Positions 29,401-37,900 of a stretch of 64,000 nucleotides of DNA are shown one piece after another. A program made the position numbers and the translations under genes. The notes below the pieces were generated by a model. It ran no database searches. It saw nothing but the letters and a program-made list of their open reading frames with translations, and was not told the DNA's origin. Each line of letters begins with the position of its first letter. Position 1 is the first letter of the stretch. The stretch covers positions 44,281,172-44,345,171 of the forward strand of contig CM075857.1 in NCBI GenBank assembly GCA_037975125.1, written 5' to 3'. The stretch is from Latrodectus hesperus. Lineage: Eukaryota; Arthropoda; Arachnida; Araneae; Theridiidae.

Positions 29401-31920
29401 TTTGATTTAATCTATGTCTTATAAAACTGCTTATTAGTCATGAAAGTGTTCAAATTTTTTGATTATTCTATTTTAGCTAGTAATTAGCTTTTACTTATTT
29501 TTTTAAATATTAATTGAAAGAATTGAAAAATGTTTTATTTGAAACTTAAAATTTTGATTCATAATATTATAACGGAAGTGCTTTTTAAATTTAAAATTCC
29601 TTAAAATTCATTTAAAAAACTTTCTCATTGAAAATGTCTTAAATTTTTTTATTTTATTATAGAGGTGGAGATTATACCATTTTCAGTAACTTTCATTTTT
29701 TCTTTTACATTTGGATTAGAAGTGAGTAAATACATTGATATTTGGTTATTTGATGTTTAGGTATTCTTATTTGTCTAATATTGATTCTTGTTTTCTTTAT
29801 TTTAGTATGGCCTTTTATTTGGTACTGCTGTTTCCCTTGCAATTTTGTTATGGAAACAAAATAAAATAAATGTTTCTATTTCTGTTAAAGTATGTTTCTT
29901 TTTTGTTATATAAAATTAACATTATTTTAAAGATATTTATTTTAATAAAAATACATCCAATTTGAGCAGTTTATATTTTTGTGAATTTTTATATGAGAAT
30001 CTTTATATTTAGTATATTTTATTAATATATTTTAAGAAAGTATTTTTTCTGTATTGATATGCATATATATGAAGTTTAATGTCCATTTTTACATAAAGTT
30101 TATATAATATCCATAAAGTGAAATATACTATTAAATAAAATAAGTTTTCTAATAAATTTTATTTTGTGAAAGTGGAAATAATTTTGATGTGGATAATATT
30201 AATTACAATAAAATCTTGTTTCAATAAAGAAATCTTATTGCAAAACAGCTCTTATAATATAACAATATTTTATTAAGAAGCCTAAATATTTTGTAAGGAT
30301 TAGTATATGTTAAATATTTTTTTATGATATTTCCATTCTTTCAGAGTGAAGATGATCAAATTTTTATTCATGTAATTCCTGAAAGTAGCCTTTATTTCCC
30401 ATCTTCCGATTATATAAAAGGAATTATTTCCAAAGCTCTGTACAGTAAGAAACGTTAAATATTTTAAAATAAATGCTTAAGTGTTGTTTTTTAGTTGATA
30501 CATTTATTGAGTAATTCAATCACATACACAGGTCAACCATGTGGATCTAATTGCACAGTAATAATACATGGAGATTCTGTGAAAGAGCTTGATTACAGTA
30601 TAGCAATGGTAAGAGTCTCACAATTTAGTTGTGATCATAGTTTTGAATGCTGAATAAATATCATAAATATAAAAAAAAACTTTCAATTTGATATTTTTAA
30701 TGTTTTCATATTTATCGTTTTTAATTTAGATCAGTTTTGTGAGTACATATATTTGAATTATTGCAAAGAATAAATTTATGTGTAAAAATAATCTCATTAC
30801 AGCTTTTTGTTTTCAAAAGCTTAAGCTTAGCTTTAATTAAAGCATTCAGTGTTTATAAATATGTAACAAGTTCATTAACATATACTAAATTATTAAAATT
30901 TTTAATCATTTAAAAAGTAGTCCTATATAAAGAGAGCTTTACTATTTCATGAAAAATTATTAGATTTGACAATATTGTTTTATTGGATCATCAATTCAAA
31001 AACAGAAATCTCAAACTCTAGGAAAGATTTGCTCTATGAATTGTAGCACAGTCTTTGAATTTTCCAATAAAATTAAATTGCTAGGGAAATCCAAAAATTC
31101 CATAACGCTGGTGAGCAACAAATTTGAATTTATATCATATCAAAAGGGATTATTTTATATGATTATCATAAAAGTATGGCTTTGCCGACTATTAAGACTA
31201 AATATTTTGAAAATGGTTGGCTGTGCTGTTTTGTGGATGATTGGCAGTTTTAAAATGTAAGAATGCAGGAGCTGATATTTTTTAAAAATTATTTTTCTTC
31301 TGCATATATTTTTTGAAAAAATGTTGCATTACACAAGTGTTTAACATATTTTACACTTTATGAAAATAATTTTAATAATTAATCACTTTGTGGTTTTACA
31401 TACTTACAAAGTTAGAAATAAACATGTGTTATAAATACATTTTTAATAATTATATTGATATTTTAGCAGATAAATAATATGAATTTTTCATTTCATACAA
31501 TTCATTTTAGTCTGTTTCATAACAAACCATAAAATATTCACTTAGATCGATTTTTTTTTGACTTAGAGTAGTAAGTGCAAGTAGCATACATATATAAAAT
31601 TTGCCTGGCAAAAGTTTTCCTATGAAGTTTTCTTGTTTAAAATATATCTTGACTTAGAGACTAAATAGATCAGAGAAATATATAAAATACCTTTTTCCAT
31701 TTGAATTTTTCAGAAATTAATTGACTAATAATTTGTTTCGTAATATCCTCATGAGTATAAATTTGACAAATGTAAATTTTTTTATTCTAGACAAGAAGGC
31801 AAATATGAAATGTTTTAACGTATGCAATTAGTTGGTTAAAACTATTTAAAGGAAACTTTAATTTTTTTAAACTGAAATAATGTTATGTTAAGAATATAAA
31901 CCATATTTTTATAACATGAA

Positions 31921-31983
<63 letters not shown>

Positions 31984-34900
31984 TTCAATTTTAACTTAAT
32001 GATAGAGAATAAGTGAAGTTCTTATAATTTATTTGAAACTAATAGCATATTCACTATTTTAAAAACATTTTCTTATAATAATATAAAAAAATTTATACTT
32101 TTCTTCTTTTTTATAAGAGATTTTATGTTAATGATGTAGCTGATTATTTCAGGGTTTTAAAAACATGATAAAGAATCTCGAAAAGGAAAATTGTCCAGTT
32201 ATTTTCCAGGCCACAAAAGTAAGAATTTTTTATTATCCAAAATTATTTGAAATAATTTTGATTCATACATTGAAAAGTATTTAAAATATGTGCATATGCT
32301 ACCCTCACATTCTATTTTCATTTTATAATTTGATATAAAGCCTACTTATGTGTGTGTATATATAACTATATAGGTAAGAGGCTATGTACATATTTATGTA
32401 TCTTTCACGAAAGATGATTTGAGAAAGGAATTATGACTAAGCGATTATAATGAAAATCGAATATGCTGAAGATATAAATGTGTTAAAAATTTAATTCTAT
32501 AAACTTGGCACCTTATGTTTTGTTTTGAAGTGAAAATTGAAAAAACATTTTCTAAGAAGTGTGTTTAACTTTTAATCAACTAATATATATATATGATTAA
32601 TATCTTTAATAGGAATTTTATTAAATTGATTATGTCTGTTTCTAAATATCCCCATTCTTTTTTTAGAGATAACTTTTTGTTTTTGAAATAATTTTAAGAG
32701 AAAATTTCAGGAAACTTTCTCTTTGTGTAAACAAGCAAAGTTACCAACCCACTGAAAAGGGAAATTCCATAAGGTCATTCTATGGGTTTTCACTTTTCTA
32801 TTATTTTTTTTCTTTTCTATATCTCTTCATATTTGGAAACCATTCTTTTCCCAGAATGAATCTCTTTTCTTTATTAATTGAAAAAAAAGCAGATTTAAAA
32901 ATTTGCCTGACAAAGGTTTTCCTATGAAGTTTTCTTGTTTAAAATATATCTTGACTTTGAGACTATGTCAGAGAAATGTATAAACAAAAATGGTCATACA
33001 GTTATGTATAAATCAAACAGTTTACTGTTAAAACAAATTACATAAGCTGTGGTGGACACTCTTTTCGATGTTTTGCTTGTTTGTATACATAGAATGTATA
33101 TATATTATCATGTGAAAAGAAATTAATATTATAAAGTTTGTGTAAATATAAGAAATTAATCTTATAATAAAAGGTTTGTAAATATGGTTTTCATGTGTTG
33201 ATAAAATTGTTGGTTTTATAACCTTGAAATGTTCAGAAAAAATTATACAATTTTTCTTTTTTTGTAATTGGAATTTACTGAACTTAAATTATTTATTTAC
33301 ACTTGATATGTATCAAAAACTTATCTCAAACTAAATTAATAATTATGACCTCTAATTTTCTAAAATACATGTGGGAGAAAAAATTTTTATTTTTGCATCG
33401 TTTTTGTATGAAAATTTTTATTTGATTAAAAAACATGTAAAAATTAAAATTTTTTAATAAATTTCGTATTAGCATATGATCACTTGATTTTATACACCAT
33501 GATTATGATCATGATTTTCGTAGTGTTTTAAAATTTTTTAAACATTTACTATCTGATTTTAATCTACTATTAAAATATGAGAATAATTTACTGAAATAAT
33601 TAGAATTAAATTTTTTCATATAAGTCAGTAATGATTGAATGTTTTAAATTGCTTTGCATGTAAAATACTTATCTTTATTAGAATGTTTCTTATTTTTCTT
33701 TTTATAAACCTCTGATTGAAAAAAGTTTGTTCCGAATAAGAAATTTTAAACATATTAGTACTTTTAGAAAACAATATTTTACATAATACTTTTAGAAAAG
33801 CAGCAAATATTGCTGCCTTAAAAAACAAACAGTAATCAAAGGGGGATCAAGAATTTTGATTGAAGATTTGAAAATATTCTTAAAGTTTTTTTTCCAAGTC
33901 AAATGTGTGTTTTTGTTTGTTTGTTTGACTAAATATACAATACAATTATTAAAATGGTGTTTTCTTTTTAAAAACGTATTTTTCTTTCTTCAATTGCATT
34001 AAATATTTTGCAGCCTGCAGCTGTAAAAGCTTTGAGTTGTTTGGGTAAATCTGTGAGAATTTGCAAAAGTGACTCAGAAGTTTTAAATTGTTTGACAAGT
34101 CCAGTTAGCGAAAATTGTAAGTTTTAAATTTATATTTTGTATTTTTCATTGTAATTTTTAAAAATAAATTTTTAAGAAGTATTCTATCTACTGATCTGAA
34201 TATTATACCTTGCTTGCTACATTCATGTTCATAATTAAATATGAATAATTCGTTTCATTTTTCCCATAAAATGTGTACAATTTAGTTTTATTATTATAAT
34301 ATAACATCGCTGTTTTCATCAAATTTTAATTGGAAATAATTTGTACTTTAAAAAAATTAAAAAATTTTTATACTGTAAGATAATTAAAATATACATGGAT
34401 TTAATAGTAAAAGACAGAAATTAAGCAAATTGTTAGAATTAAAATGAGATTTCTTGTACTGGTGCTTTTTAATTTCTTGTACATTGAAATGGAATAAGAT
34501 GGGAATAGTTTTCAATGTAAGATTAAAACAAAATATCAGCAAAAATGAAAAAAAATATTAGTTTCAAATACTATTATATCAACCAGTAATTTGCAGCCCG
34601 CAATGTCTAGTGATCAGCGTGCTTGACTGCAGATAGTGAGGTCTGGGTTTAGGTATGGATGTTTTTTTTTTCTCTCTCTCATATCTTTGTCCTTTCCTTT
34701 CCGAGCTGGCAGCCGAATGGTTAGCTCTCTTGCCTTCGGTTCAACAGTTCGTGTGTGGGTTTGAATCCCACCTTGGGTATGGATGTTTGTAGTGTTTCGG
34801 AATCCACTTCAAACCATAGGCCCTGGTCTAATTAGCCCTCGTGTGCAAAAAATGACCATTAAGCGACAAACAAACCAAACCTTTGTCCTTTCCTCGTATG

Positions 34901-37900
34901 AATGGATTGTGAATGGTTGCTATGCCAGCCTTGCTGGCACAAGACAACAACAACCAGTAATTCAGAACATTTTTTTAAATGAATGTTGAAGTTAGAACAT
35001 ACAGTTTGCAAAAAAGGTTCTTGGAAAACAAAAACATTTTTATGAAAGGTGATTTCACTTTTGAAATTCGATGATTTTAGCTTACTAAATAGATATATAA
35101 AATACCTTGTTCTATTCTCTGGTATTTAGTATAAGATTATCAATCTATTCCAACAAAGTGTTACTTTTAATATAATTTACAATATGACAAGTCTTGATGC
35201 AAAATTGTTTTATCAATTTTCAACAGACAATCAAAAATATAAAATTGCTAAGATTTCTTGACCTATTATGATTAGCAATTAGACCTGAAAAGTGCTGCAG
35301 ATTGTTGCAAGTATTCAGTGGAACTAAAGTCCAAACAATTATTTTTTGCTGAATATAAATTTATACAACAGAGTCAGAGATAACTCAGGTGTAACATTAG
35401 TAAGATGTCAATCTATAGTCATTTATTTGAAGCTCATTGGCCAAGATTGATAATAATAAATTGAATGTTGGCCTTAAGTATTTCATGTAGTTCCTAACAA
35501 TGATTTTGTTAACAAGCAAATATACCAATTTTAATTAATCTAAAACCCTAAATATATAAGAAAAACTATTATGTTTCTCAAAAATTAACATTCGAGTTCT
35601 AGTGTCTGTGAATAGTGTATTTGTTTTGTCAGAAAATAAATAGTACAGTATAAATTTTGAACACTTTATATCAAAACTACAGCCCTACGATTAACTTTGA
35701 TGACTTATTTAAGACGGTTATTTAAGAAAGTTGAAAAAATTTTGAGTTAATACTTTTGATTCTTTTAATGGGACAAGTATTATTGGTTTCAAATTCATTT
35801 AATCTTATTTTTTGCTATAAATGGTTATTATCAATTTTATCTTTATTCAGGCCATTTTGTATAAAGTTTCATTTCTCTGTTGACTTTGTATGTTTTGTGA
35901 TGTGATTGTAAAAATTATTGCTAACAATACTCGTTATTTTTCTCACTCCATTCAATGATTACAGCATGTCATATTACTTGTTAACAATTTTTGTAATTAA
36001 TTTTGAAATTTAGCTACCAAAATTTTAGTTTTTTCAAAAAAATATTTATTTATTTTTATTCTGTAAATAATGTATTTATATTTAAGTGATAAAAATATAA
36101 ATACATGAAATAATAAAGATCTGAATATCATGCGATTACAATTTCAGCTGAAGTTAAAGTTTACTTTTTAATGGACAAGACATTTAATTTCAACACATAT
36201 CTATATTTTAGATTATTGTTGATTAAATTTTTTATATAATATTTGAGAATATTTTTTTATATATCATTAAGTTAAAAAATTACATTTTTAAAAATAAAGT
36301 AGTTGAGATATACTTAAAAAATTGTACATTTTTAAGAATTATTAAAAAATTTGCTTTTAATCATTAGATATAAAGTTAAATCTCAGTTTTAAATTTTAAG
36401 ACATAAATGATCCCATGCCAATAAATTAAAGTCAACCCAGGACTATGGAATTAATATTTCATGTAATTATGAAATGTTGTAAAATTGTGGTGCAGAAAAA
36501 TTTTATAATAAATTTGTTTATGTGAATGACAAGTATTTAAAGGCAATTTTGTATATGATAATGATTATAAAAATATTTGGATCTAGTAGATTGCAATTCC
36601 ACTTATACAAATCATACTTTTAAAGCTTAAAAACAATTTTATAATGATATATAAAGGACAATACTTCCCACTTTGAATTTTATCAAAAATTTTGATTATA
36701 TGGAGGAAAATTTTAATGATCTAAGATTTGACTAAAGTTCTCTGCAAATTATCTTGCAAATGCTCAGAAATTTTATTGACTTATCAAAAAGTGTATTGAT
36801 ATTAAAATTATGTGCTTTCGAGCATGAAGTAATCAATTGTATTGCATATTGTTCTGCTGAAATATAATATTGTGCATTAGAAATGTGTGTTAAAATTTAT
36901 TCTGGTTGATAAGTCAAAGTATTGATAAAATTTGCAAATTATCCACAGATTTCCAATTAATAATTGTAAAATTGCTGAAAGATATTCATTATTATTTGAT
37001 CTTGTTTTGCAAGCGGATGTATCTACAAATTACTTTCAATTTCTGCAATATTATGTTACAAATGATAAAATAATGATCACCGATTAAGTTATATATAAAA
37101 TAATGATTATTTAATAAATGCAATCTAGCTTTATTGAGAGGATAATTTCTGTGTAATATCAGTCTTGCTTTATTATAATGAGTAAACCTATTGTTAATAT
37201 AGATTATTCATTGAAATCTAGGTACTTCAAATAAATAATTAAAAAGTTTTAAGCTTTAAAGTTTGTAAGAAAATTTTCTTAATTTTTAATTATTATAAAT
37301 ACCATTAAGATTTCAATGACTGATTTTATACATTATTTCACAAATCTCACATTGTTACAAAATTTAAATGTACATCCATTTTTTTCACAGAGCATCATAT
37401 TGAATCAGGTGCAATTATGCATTATATATATTGTATCAGTTAAAATATCTAATAATACACTGCTCTGTTTGATCATTAAAATTGCAACAATGGGAAGGAG
37501 TGAGCTTACAAATGTCAAATTTACATAGTAATAACAAGAGGTTTGAACATGAAAATGATTAGTGTTTCATGCACATGGACAATTGATATCTGAAGAAAAG
37601 TATAAAACAAGTACCAGAGTTCTAGTTCAGAAATCGCCTTATATTGTCGGAGTTTTCTTAGAATATTATATTATGTCTTGAATCATAAAAAAAATTACCA
37701 GCAAATATCATAATTTGAACATTGTGCATTAAGAAGATGGATTGTTCCATGATATTACCACTCATGTTAGTTGAAGTTCAACCAGTATCGTGCAAATATG
37801 AAATCAACGGCTTAGTGAGAGTCACACTGAACAGCATGCAGGATTTCAACATCTTTCCATGATTAATGTCATAAAGAACTCATATTAGGAAGTCAGCATC

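Noticed and set aside
34699..34770. Functional tRNA gene
   Set aside because: Box A and box B are present, but the sequence does not complete a cloverleaf and continues into a SINE body with target duplications. The same applies to the family 3 head at 62700-62786.
37316..37528. 70-codon open frame on the + strand in the last intron
   Set aside because: AT-rich chance frame with no motif or neighbour support.
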